The notes under the pieces are model-generated. The model saw only the letters and a list, made by a program, of their open reading frames with translations. It had not been told where the DNA came from and searched no databases. Position numbers and translations under genes: made by a program. Source: Streptomyces sp. CB00316 (GTDB lineage: Bacteria > Actinomycetota > Actinomycetes > Streptomycetales > Streptomycetaceae). From it: a stretch of DNA of 64,000 nucleotides. Location: the NCBI RefSeq assembly GCF_001905595.1, contig NZ_LIXI01000007.1, positions 328,613 through 392,612 on the forward strand. Reading direction: 5' to 3'. Every line of letters starts with the position of its first letter. Position 1 is the first letter of the stretch. Positions 57,711 through 64,000 of this stretch are shown here, in pieces.

Positions 57711-58082
57711 ATGGCCATCACTGCTTACGAGGCGACGAAGCCGGTCGTGGACGATGAAGCGTCCACGTGCGTGCCACAGCTGTCCTGCCTGCTGATCGAC
57801 CGCGAAGAGGCCGAGCGCATGGCCGGGGCCCTCAAGGCCATCGCCGACCCCACCCGGCTGCAGATACTGCGCCTGATCGAACGCTCCCCCACCCGCGAGG
57901 CGTGCGTGTGCGACCTGACCGACTGCCTCGGCCTGCGCCAACCCACGGTGAGCCACCACCTGAAGATCATGATGGACGCCGGGATCCTCACCCGGGAGCG
58001 GCGCGGAACGTGGGCCTGGTTCTCGGTCGACCCCGAAGGGCTTCGCCGGATCCGGGACATCCTGGAGCCGACGGCAGGCTGA
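57711..58082 (+). CDS. arsR: ArsR-family arsenic-responsive repressor (first copy)
   Basis: A 123-residue winged-helix metalloregulator. The HTH spans about residues 45-110: ADPTRLQILRLIERSP, ACVCDLTDCLGLRQPTVSHH and LKIMMDAGILTRERRGTWAW. Cys65 and Cys67 are in the CVCDL metal-binding motif of arsenite sensors; Cys20 and Cys26 in the N-terminal extension may be extra ligands. It should repress itself and the divergent arsC in the absence of As(III). It faces the pstS-like gene at 58132. Confidence 0.9.
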   Translation: MAITAYEATKPVVDDEASTCVPQLSCLLIDREEAERMAGALKAIADPTRLQILRLIERSPTREACVCDLTDCLGLRQPTVSHHLKIMMDAGILTRERRGTWAWFSVDPEGLRRIRDILEPTAG

Positions 58083-58131
58083 CGCCGCCCGTCCTGGTCG
58101 CCTGCCGGTGCCGGCTCCCCTGCCGCCGAGG

Positions 58132-59250
58132 TCAGGACAGCGTGCTCACCACGTGCCGCACCCGTGAGGCCACCTTCTCCGGCAGCGGGGCGTAGTGGAT
58201 ACGCGCCAGCCCCGCCTGAACCCGCGCACTCGCGGTGTAGGTCAGGAACGACTTCAGCGCGGGCAGCGCGTCGGCCGGGTTGCCGTCGGCGCAGACGATT
58301 TCGTAGGTGACCAGCACGATCGGATATGCGCCGGGGGCTCTGGTGCGGTAGTCGAACTCCAGCGTCAGGTCCTGGCCGCTGTCGGCGACCTTGGCGGCGG
58401 CGATGCCGGCGGAGGCGCTCTGCGCGGAGACCGTGACCGGTTCGGGGGCACCCGTATCCAGCTTCACGGTGGGTATGCCCTCCGCCTTGGCGAAGGACAG
58501 TTCGAAGTAGCCGATCGAGCCGTTCTGGCTGCTCACGGTGGACACGACCCCGTCGGAACCGGGTGCCGCATGACCACCCCTGGCCTGCCATGCCTTCGCC
58601 TTCTCGTACGGCCACTCCTCCGGTGCCGCGTCCGCCAGATAGGCGTTGAAGTTCTGCGTGGTACCCGAGTTGTCGGAGCGGTGCACGGCACTGATCTCGG
58701 TCTCGGGCAGCCGCGTGCCGGGGTTGAGGCGCCGGATCTCCGGGTCGTTCCACGTCGTGATCCGCGAGTCGAAGATCCGCGCGAGCGTCGATGCGTCGAG
58801 GACGAGACTGTCCACGCCTTCGACGTTGTAGCCGATGGCGACGGGACCGCCGACCATCGGCAGGTCGATCGCCCTGCTCCCGGGGCACGTGCGGCGGGAG
58901 AACTCGACGTCGTCCCGCGACAGCGGGGTGTCGCTGCCACCGAAGTGCGTGGCTCCGCGCAGGAACTGGGCCACTCCGCCGCCGGAACCGATGGGGTTGT
59001 AGCGCAGCTGCACCCCGGGGCAGGCACTCTGGTACTCCTGAAGCCAGTGCTTCATCGCGTTCTGCTGGGCTGTCGACCCGGAGCCGGCCACCTCACCTTT
59101 CTCGGCACAGGTGATGTGGCTCGGTCTTGAGGGGGACGGGGCGGCTTCGCCTCCGCCGCCCCGTCCGCAGGCCGAAAGGAGCAACACGCCGACTGCTACT
59201 GCCGCGGCGCCTCTCAGTGAAGTGCGTCGATTCGACCCTCGGTGATGCAC
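58132..59250 (-). CDS. pstS2: Second PstS-type phosphate-binding lipoprotein, without a permease
   Basis: A 372-residue lipoprotein of a different PstS subgroup from the one at 51806. Lipobox LLLSAC (Cys near residue 28); binding motifs VAGSGSTAQQNAMKHWL, YNPIGSGGGVAQFL, ATHFGGSDTPLSR, HRSDNSGTTQNFNAYL and SSQNGSIGYFELSF. The GTG at 59250 follows GGAAGGAAG. It has no adjacent permease or ATPase, so it may supply PstCAB encoded at 52.8-55.6 kb or scavenge ligand alone. It lies 232 bases downstream of arsT in the same direction, suggesting co-expression with arsC-arsT. Confidence 0.88.
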   Translation of the reverse strand: MHHRGSNRRTSLRGAAAVAVGVLLLSACGRGGGGEAAPSPSRPSHITCAEKGEVAGSGSTAQQNAMKHWLQEYQSACPGVQLRYNPIGSGGGVAQFLRGATHFGGSDTPLSRDDVEFSRRTCPGSRAIDLPMVGGPVAIGYNVEGVDSLVLDASTLARIFDSRITTWNDPEIRRLNPGTRLPETEISAVHRSDNSGTTQNFNAYLADAAPEEWPYEKAKAWQARGGHAAPGSDGVVSTVSSQNGSIGYFELSFAKAEGIPTVKLDTGAPEPVTVSAQSASAGIAAAKVADSGQDLTLEFDYRTRAPGAYPIVLVTYEIVCADGNPADALPALKSFLTYTASARVQAGLARIHYAPLPEKVASRVRHVVSTLS

Positions 59251-59482
59251 CGGTGCTTCCTTCCAGACGGCCAGCCAGCTGGATAGATGCTTGCCGATGT
59301 AAACGCCATGGAGGCGACGCACCGACGAACAGCAGCTGACGGAACACGACTGGATGGATGGCCTGCGCGTGGCATACGGGCGCCGCGACGAGGCGCCGCG
59401 CCTCGACTACGGCGCGGCATGGCGTCGGCCTCGCGCACCTCTCCCGCATGGAAGGCTTCCACGAGGGCGCGGTAGGACTCGT
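59251..59482. other. Gap between arsT and pstS2, no feature recognised
   Basis: 232 bases with neither a convincing gene nor a strong hairpin. A minus-strand reading frame (59214-59576) contains a helical-looking stretch that I could not assign; it may be a gene remnant. Confidence 0.4.
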
Positions 59483-60472
59483 TCAGGCGGCTGTCGGCGT
59501 CTTTTCGGGCTCTGCGGCCGCCTTCGTGTCGGTGAGGGCTGCCAGGTAGCGCTCGGCGTCCAGGGCCGCGGCGCATCCCGAACCGGCGGCGGTGATCGCC
59601 TGGCGGTAGGTGTGGTCGACCACGTCTCCCGCGCCGAAGACACCGGGGATGTTCGTGCGGGTCGAGGGGGATTCGACCTTCAGGTATCCCTCGTCGTCCA
59701 GGTCCAGCTGGCCGGCGAAGAGCTCCGTGCGCGGGTCGTGGCCGATGGCGATGAACAGGCCCGTGGCGTCGAGGTCGCGCGTCCGGCCGCTGGACGTGTC
59801 GCGCAGGACGAGACCGGACAGGGCGCCGCCCTCCTCCTTGATCTCCGCGATCTCGCTGTCGAAGACGAAGGCGATCTTGTCGTCGGCGAACGCGCGGCCC
59901 TGCATGACCTGGGAGGCCCGCAGCGCGCTGCGGCGGTGGACGACCGTGACGGAGCGGGCGAACCGGGTGAGGAAGGTGGCCTCCTCCATCGCAGTGTCAC
60001 CGCCGCCGACGACCACGATGTCGCGGTCGCGGAAGAAGAACCCGTCGCAGGTCGCGCAGTAGGAGACACCGCGGCCCGACAGTTCGTCCTCGCGCTCCAG
60101 GTTCAGCTTGCGGTGCTGCGATCCGGTGGTCACGATCACGGCGCGGGCCCGGTGGATCGCTCCGCTGCTGTCGGTGACCGTCTTGATGTCGCCCGTGAGG
60201 TCGACGGCGATGATGTCGTCCGGGACCAGCTCGGCGCCGAAGCGTGTCGCCTGGGTACGCATGTTGTCCATGAGGTCCGGGCCCACGATGCCTGCGGGGA
60301 AGCCGGGGAAGTTCTCGACCTCCGTGGTGTTCATGAGCGCGCCGCCGGCGGTGACGGAGCCTTCGAAGACCAGCGGCTTGAGGTCGGCGCGCGCGGTGTA
60401 GAGGGCGGCGGTGTAGCCGGCGGGGCCGGAGCCTATGACGATGACGTTACGGATGTCCGTCGGGTCGCTCAC
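59483..60472 (-). CDS. arsT: Thioredoxin reductase, ars-linked (ArsT)
   Basis: A 329-residue FAD/NADPH thioredoxin reductase. FAD motif VIVIGSGPAGYTAALYTARA, redox-active SYCATCDGFFFRD (CATC), NADPH motif IVVVGGGDTAMEEATFL and C-terminal GVFGAGDVVDHTYRQAITAA are intact. It would keep thioredoxin reduced for the thioredoxin-coupled arsenate reductase. Its start overlaps the arsC stop by four bases (60469-60472). The name follows arsT of the Streptomyces pHZ227 cluster. Confidence 0.92.
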   Translation of the reverse strand: MSDPTDIRNVIVIGSGPAGYTAALYTARADLKPLVFEGSVTAGGALMNTTEVENFPGFPAGIVGPDLMDNMRTQATRFGAELVPDDIIAVDLTGDIKTVTDSSGAIHRARAVIVTTGSQHRKLNLEREDELSGRGVSYCATCDGFFFRDRDIVVVGGGDTAMEEATFLTRFARSVTVVHRRSALRASQVMQGRAFADDKIAFVFDSEIAEIKEEGGALSGLVLRDTSSGRTRDLDATGLFIAIGHDPRTELFAGQLDLDDEGYLKVESPSTRTNIPGVFGAGDVVDHTYRQAITAAGSGCAAALDAERYLAALTDTKAAAEPEKTPTAA

Positions 60473-60882
60473 TGGGATGCCTCCGGGAGGATTTCCTTGA
60501 TCAGGCCCTCGACCATGAACTTGATGTCGTCCCGGATCCTGCGCACCGCGGCCACACCCTGCCCGGCCGGGTCTTCGAGCTGCCAGTCGAGGTAGCGCTT
60601 GCCGGGGAAGACAGGGCAGGTGTCGCCGCAGCCCATGGTGATGCAGACGTCGGACTCCTTCACGGCGTCGACGGTCAGGATCTTCGGCGTTTCGGCGGAG
60701 ATGTCGATCCCCGCCTCGGCCATCGCCTCGACTGCGGCGGGGTTGACGGTGTCGCCGGGGTTGGAGCCGGCGGAGCGGACCTCGACGCGGTCCCCGGCCA
60801 GGTGGGTCAGCCAGGCGGCGGCCATCTGGGAGCGGCCGGCGTTGTGGACACAGACGAACAGCACAGAGGGCTTTTCGGACAT
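60469..60882 (-). CDS. arsC: Arsenate reductase, thioredoxin-coupled
   Basis: A 137-residue low-molecular-weight tyrosine phosphatase-fold ArsC. P-loop VLFVCVHNAGRSQMAAAW (Cys11), and CITMGCGDTCPVFPGKRYLDW with Cys80, Cys85 and Cys89, the redox cysteines of the S. aureus type. It reduces As(V) to As(III), which Acr3 exports. The ATG at 60882 follows CGAGAGAGA. Intact, unlike the copy at 56888. Divergent from arsR at 60973. Confidence 0.94.
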   Translation of the reverse strand: MSEKPSVLFVCVHNAGRSQMAAAWLTHLAGDRVEVRSAGSNPGDTVNPAAVEAMAEAGIDISAETPKILTVDAVKESDVCITMGCGDTCPVFPGKRYLDWQLEDPAGQGVAAVRRIRDDIKFMVEGLIKEILPEASQ

Positions 60883-60925
60883 CAGGGGTCTCTCTCGTCG
60901 CGCGTGAATTCAGGTGCCCGGGATA

Positions 60926-60975
60926 TCAGCACCCAATGGCGTCAGCAGCCACTGATGTGAGAGTATCAGCCCATG
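60926..60975. promoter_or_regulatory. Repeated motif in the divergent arsC-arsR promoter
   Basis: TCAGCACCCA (60926-60935) recurs as TCAGCAGCCA (60942-60951) 16 bases on, and as TCAGCCCA at 60966-60973, over the arsR start. The first two also form part of an ATCAG/CTGAT inverted repeat (60925-60955). They are candidate binding sites for the adjacent ArsR. Confidence 0.5.
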
Positions 60976-61281
60976 ATGACGTCAGTCGACACTGAACTGA
61001 TCCGGGTGCTGGGCGATCCGCTCCGGCTCCGGATCGTGACCCTGCTCGCCCGCGAGACGCTGTGCACCAGCCATCTGGTGGAGGAGACCGGTGCGAAGCA
61101 GACCAATCTCTCCAACCACCTGAAGGTCCTGCGCGAGGCCGGGGTCGTGGAGACCGAACCGTGCGGGCGCTTCACCTACTACAAGCTCCGCCCGGACGTC
61201 ATCGCCCAGCTCGCCGGCCAGTTCGCCGACCTGGCCGAGTCCGCCTGTACCGCTGCCGAGAACAAGAGGGCCTGCCCGTGA
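60973..61281 (+). CDS. arsR: ArsR-family repressor (second copy)
   Basis: A 102-residue winged-helix regulator: LGDPLRLRIVTLLARETLC, TSHLVEETGAKQTNLSNHLK, VLREAGVVETEPCGRFTYYK. It lacks the CVCDL motif; Cys31 and Cys64 and the C-terminal Cys92 and Cys101 are candidate As(III) ligands, a different sensor geometry from the first copy. The ATG at 60973 (a second ATG follows) has GAGTAT at -12, a possible leaderless -10. Its stop overlaps the acr3 start by four bases. Confidence 0.9.
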   Translation: MMTSVDTELIRVLGDPLRLRIVTLLARETLCTSHLVEETGAKQTNLSNHLKVLREAGVVETEPCGRFTYYKLRPDVIAQLAGQFADLAESACTAAENKRACP

Positions 61282-62375
61282 CCTCCACGCAAGCACCCGC
61301 GACGACCGAGGAACCTTCGGTCGTGAAGAAGTTGTCCACCTTGGACCGCTTTCTCGCCGTCTGGATCCTCCTGGCCATGGCCCTCGGCCTCGGCCTCGGA
61401 CGGCTGATCCCGGGCCTGAACGACGCACTGGCGAAGGTGGAAATCGGCGGCATCTCGCTGCCCATCGCCGTCGGTCTGCTGATCATGATGTACCCGGTGC
61501 TCGCCAAGGTCCGCTACGACAAGCTCGACGCCGTCACCGGCGACCGCAGGCTGATGGTCTCCTCACTGGTCATCAACTGGATCATCGGTCCGGCCGTCAT
61601 GTTCGCCCTGGCCTGGATCTTCCTGCCGGACCTCCCCGAGTACCGCACCGGCCTCATCATCGTCGGCCTGGCCCGCTGCATCGCCATGGTCATCATCTGG
61701 AACGACCTCGCCTGCGGCGACCGCGAAGCCGCAGCCGTCCTGGTCGCCCTGAACTCGGTCTTCCAGGTCATCGCGTTCGGCCTGCTCGGCTGGCTCTACC
61801 TCGACCTGCTACCCGGCTGGCTCGGACTCGGCGACGGCGAGACCCTCGACATCTCCATGTGGAAGATCGCACTGAACGTCGTCATCTTCCTCGGCGTACC
61901 CCTGCTCGCCGGCTTCCTCACCCGACGCCTGGGCGAGCAGAAGATGGGACGCGAGTCCTACGAGGCGAAGTTCCTGCCGAAGATCGGCCCCTGGGCCCTG
62001 TACGGCCTGCTGTTCACCATCGTCATCCTCTTCGCCCTCCAGGGGAAGACGATCACCTCGGAGCCGCTGGACGTGGTCCGCATCGCGCTGCCGCTGCTCG
62101 TGTACTTCGCGATCATGTTCTTCGGCAGCTTCCTGATCGGCAAGGCCATCGGCCTGGCCTACGACCGCACCACGACCCTCGCCTTCACGGCCGCCGGGAA
62201 CAACTTCGAGCTCGCCATCGCCGTCGCCATCGCCACCTTCGGCGTCACCTCCGGCCAGGCCCTCTCCGGAGTCGTCGGCCCCCTCATCGAGGTCCCGGTC
62301 CTGATCGCCCTGGTCTACGTGGCCCTCGCCTGGCGCAAGAAGTTCGCCCCGTCCGCGATCACCACGCAGCACTGA
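61278..62375 (+). CDS. acr3: Arsenite efflux permease Acr3
   Basis: A 365-residue membrane protein with about ten helices. Acr3 hallmarks are LIMMYPVLAKVRYDKL, GLARCIAMVIIWNDLACGD (the functionally essential Cys), VALNSVFQVIAFG and TAAGNNFELAIAVAIATFG with SGVVGPLIEVPVLIALVYVA. It extrudes arsenite by proton-motive force. The GTG at 61278 overlaps the arsR stop (GTGA). This is the export arm of the cluster, called arsB in some Streptomyces papers although it is of the Acr3 family. Confidence 0.95.
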   Translation: MTSTQAPATTEEPSVVKKLSTLDRFLAVWILLAMALGLGLGRLIPGLNDALAKVEIGGISLPIAVGLLIMMYPVLAKVRYDKLDAVTGDRRLMVSSLVINWIIGPAVMFALAWIFLPDLPEYRTGLIIVGLARCIAMVIIWNDLACGDREAAAVLVALNSVFQVIAFGLLGWLYLDLLPGWLGLGDGETLDISMWKIALNVVIFLGVPLLAGFLTRRLGEQKMGRESYEAKFLPKIGPWALYGLLFTIVILFALQGKTITSEPLDVVRIALPLLVYFAIMFFGSFLIGKAIGLAYDRTTTLAFTAAGNNFELAIAVAIATFGVTSGQALSGVVGPLIEVPVLIALVYVALAWRKKFAPSAITTQH

Positions 62376-62425
62376 TGCGCCGCCCCGGTTCCCGCCCCCA
62401 TCCCGCCGTCCGCGCCCCGGCCCGC

Positions 62426-62448
62426 TTCACCGTCCGCCCGACGGTGAA
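62426..62448. terminator. Hairpin between acr3 and arsO
   Basis: A perfect 9-bp stem (62426-62434 with 62440-62448) and a 5-base loop, 51 bases after the acr3 stop. Possible weak terminator or attenuator. Confidence 0.5.
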
Positions 62449-62511
62449 AGCCGTGCCGCGCAAGAGTGGGGCGGGAGCCGGGACGCCCGACGCTGCTACA
62501 GGGGTGACCTG

Positions 62512-63567
62512 GTGACCCACGTGGTGGACGTGGTGGTGATCGGTGGCGGCCAAGCGGGCCTCGCCACCGGCTACCACCTGCGCCGCCAGAACCTCGACTT
62601 CGTCATCCTCGACGCCCAGCCCTCACCGGGCGGCGCGTGGCAGCACACATGGGACTCGCTCCGCCTGTTCTCCCCGGCCGCGTACTCCTCCCTGCCGGGC
62701 TGGCTCATGCCCGCCCAGGACAGGGCGGAGTACCCGGACGCGCACCATGTCGTCGAGTACCTGACCGCGTACGAAGAGCGCTACACCCTGCCCGTCGTGC
62801 GGCCGGTCCGCGCCGAGGCCGTACACCGTGACGGCGAGCGGCTGCGGGTGGAGACGGACGCGGGTATCTGGTCCGCCCGTGCGGTCGTCTCGGCGACCGG
62901 AACATGGTGGCGGCCCTTTCTCCCTGCCGTACCCGGCCGGGAGACCTTCACCGGCCGTCAGCTTCACACCGTGCAGTACCGCAACCCTGACGAGTTCGCG
63001 GGACGGCGGGTCATCGTGGTCGGAGGAGGCAATTCCGGAGCCCAGATCGCCGCCGACCTCGCACCGCACACCGACCTGACCTGGGTCACCCAAAGGCCCG
63101 CACGCTTCCTGGCCGACGACATCGACGGCCGCGCCCTCTTCGACGCCGCCACCGCCCGCCGCAGAGCGCTGGACGCCGGGAACACCGACACGGGAGGCGT
63201 CGCCTCCCTCGGCGACATCGTCGCCGTCGCACCGGTCCGCGCCGCACGGGATGCCGGCTTCCTCAAAGCCCAGTCGATGTTCGCCCGCCTCACCGAGAAC
63301 GGTGCGCAGTGGGCGGACGGAACCAGAGCGGAAGCCTCAGCAATCATCTGGTGCACCGGCTTTCGTCCCGCCCTCTCCCACCTCGCCCCGCTGGGACTGC
63401 GTGGCGAACACGGCCACATCCCCACCCACGGCACCCGGGCCGTCGACGACCCTCGACTGCACCTCCTCGGCTACGGCGACTGGACCGGGCCCGCCTCGGC
63501 CACCCTGATCGGCGTCGGCCGCCCCGCCCGCGACGCCGTCCGCGAGATCGCCGCCCTGCTGCGCTGA
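62512..63567 (+). CDS. arsO: Flavin-dependent monooxygenase ArsO
   Basis: A 351-residue FAD-dependent oxidoreductase of the trimethylamine/Baeyer-Villiger-like family. Two dinucleotide-binding motifs are present, VVVIGGGQAGLATGYHLRRQ and VIVVGGGNSGAQIA. WDSLRLFSPAAYSSLPGW and SATGTWWRPFLP are family-typical. Homologues called ArsO sit in ars operons of Streptomyces and other Actinobacteria and raise arsenic resistance; the reaction is unsettled, perhaps oxidation of an organoarsenical or of arsenite. The GTG at 62512 has GGGGTGACC upstream. It follows acr3 by 136 bases. Confidence 0.9.
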   Translation: MTHVVDVVVIGGGQAGLATGYHLRRQNLDFVILDAQPSPGGAWQHTWDSLRLFSPAAYSSLPGWLMPAQDRAEYPDAHHVVEYLTAYEERYTLPVVRPVRAEAVHRDGERLRVETDAGIWSARAVVSATGTWWRPFLPAVPGRETFTGRQLHTVQYRNPDEFAGRRVIVVGGGNSGAQIAADLAPHTDLTWVTQRPARFLADDIDGRALFDAATARRRALDAGNTDTGGVASLGDIVAVAPVRAARDAGFLKAQSMFARLTENGAQWADGTRAEASAIIWCTGFRPALSHLAPLGLRGEHGHIPTHGTRAVDDPRLHLLGYGDWTGPASATLIGVGRPARDAVREIAALLR

Positions 63568-63584
63568 CGGCTCCCGGGTCGGGC

Positions 63585-63833
63585 TCAGGGTGCGTCGAGG
63601 GCCGCGCTGTCCACCCAGCGCGCCAGGACGCTGAAGGCCGCGAGCCGTCCCAAGGCCCCGTGCTCCGCCAGCTCCGGCAGCCCGTCCTCATGACTGTTGG
63701 GGTTCCGAATACCCGCGAAGCAGCCCTCGGCGAAGGACATCGCACCGCGGTGCACACTGCGGAAGATGTCGCTGTCGTCCTCCGCCATCAGACGAAGGCG
63801 CGGCTCACGCATCATCCCCGCGGCTACTGACAT
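63585..63833 (-). pseudogene. C-terminal fragment of a TIGR02391-family protein
   Basis: An 82-residue ORF matching the C-terminus of the TIGR02391 family: DIFRSVHRGAMSFAEGC, FAGIRNPNSHEDGLPELAEH and LGRLAAFSVLARWVD. Full-length members are about 250 residues; the N-terminal two-thirds is absent because an arsR gene ends 49 bases upstream. It is a remnant, probably cut by recombination. It converges with arsO. Confidence 0.7.
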
Positions 63834-63881
63834 CGCACGGGCCCGGTGCCGCCTGCTGACGCCGGCCGGCGCGGCCGCGGT

Positions 63882-64000
63882 TCAGGTGCTGCCGGTGACC
63901 GTGCGGGGGGCGCAGGCGGCCGGTCCGGCAGCTTCGAAGGAGGGGGCGACCCGGTAGAAGACCCACGTCCCTCGCCGCTCGGAGACGAGGAGGCCGGCTT
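63882..64000 (-). CDS. arsR: 3' end of a third ArsR-family regulator (partial)
   Basis: Only the last 39 codons are in the window (it continues past the right edge). The residues AGLLVSERRGTWVFYRVAP are the wing and C-terminal helix of ArsR proteins, with a Cys near the C-terminus (AACAPRTVTGST) and a TGA at 63882-63884. It shows the ars cluster continues beyond the window. Confidence 0.8.
   Translation of the reverse strand, partial: AGLLVSERRGTWVFYRVAPSFEAAGPAACAPRTVTGST

Noticed and set aside
59214..59576. A 120-codon minus-strand frame between arsT and pstS2
   Set aside because: It overlaps the ends of both neighbours, lacks an RBS and matches no family I recognise.
1..64000. tRNA, rRNA, CRISPR arrays and complete insertion sequences
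   Set aside because: None recognised on either strand; the only mobile-element trace is the short Tn3-type remnant at 48077.

Overview
The window is a high-GC actinobacterial chromosome segment, almost certainly Streptomyces. The signs are the strong third-position GC bias, frequent GTG and TTG starts, long perfect terminator hairpins, and a gene order that I recall as that of the conserved core around SCO2110-SCO2161 of S. coelicolor (PASTA kinase, bacterioferritin, DAHP synthase, trpE-G, glkA, acyl-CoA ligase, qcrCAB/ctaCDEF, adenosine kinase, erpA). That comparison is from memory; no search was run.

Core region, about 1-47.8 kb. 0-4.6 kb: membrane Ser/Thr kinase, endonuclease IV, molybdopterin oxidoreductase, bacterioferritin and its [2Fe-2S] ferredoxin under an iron box. 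4.6-8.3 kb: aromatic amino acid entry, with class II DAHP synthase divergent from a fused anthranilate synthase that is preceded by a trp leader peptide (three Trp codons) and an attenuator hairpin. 8.3-14.6 kb: 2-hydroxyacid dehydrogenase, a two-component pair, acyltransferase, esterase. 14.7-18.9 kb: glucokinase with its upstream partner gene, an ArsA-like protein lacking the P-loop lysines, a START-like protein, a phosphoesterase. 19-27.3 kb: acyl-CoA ligase, two glycosyltransferase-type proteins, a metallopeptidase lipoprotein and two tandem NlpC/P60 hydrolases; the upstream hydrolase has a structured 5' leader RNA. 27.5-33.4 kb: NYN protein, zinc-ribbon protein, rhomboid plus Lrp-type domain, a class V aminotransferase behind a SAM-IV riboswitch, trpD. 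33.4-42.8 kb: the bc1-aa3 respiratory branch (qcrBAC, ctaE, ctaF, ctaD, ctaC) interrupted by a receiver-like protein and an L,D-transpeptidase. 43-47.7 kb: a cysteine desulfurase-TusA fusion, adenosine kinase, small and secreted proteins, ErpA.

Accessory region, about 48-64 kb. Immediately after erpA lie a frameshifted remnant of a Tn3-family transposase N-terminus, joined directly to a luciferase-like monooxygenase pseudogene. Then comes an arsenic/phosphate island: phoX and pstSCAB diverging from a 350-bp region with a PHO-box-like array on each strand, an atypical response regulator lacking the phospho-acceptor Asp, a frameshifted arsenate reductase with its own arsR, a second unrelated pstS, then arsC-arsT on one strand and arsR-acr3-arsO on the other, a truncated TIGR02391-like fragment, and the 3' end of a third arsR at the window edge. 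The arsC-T/arsR-acr3-arsO set resembles the cluster described on a Streptomyces plasmid (pHZ227). The coupling with PhoX, two phosphate-binding proteins and a complete Pst importer suggests that phosphate scavenging and arsenate detoxification are deployed together. No tRNA, rRNA or CRISPR array was seen.
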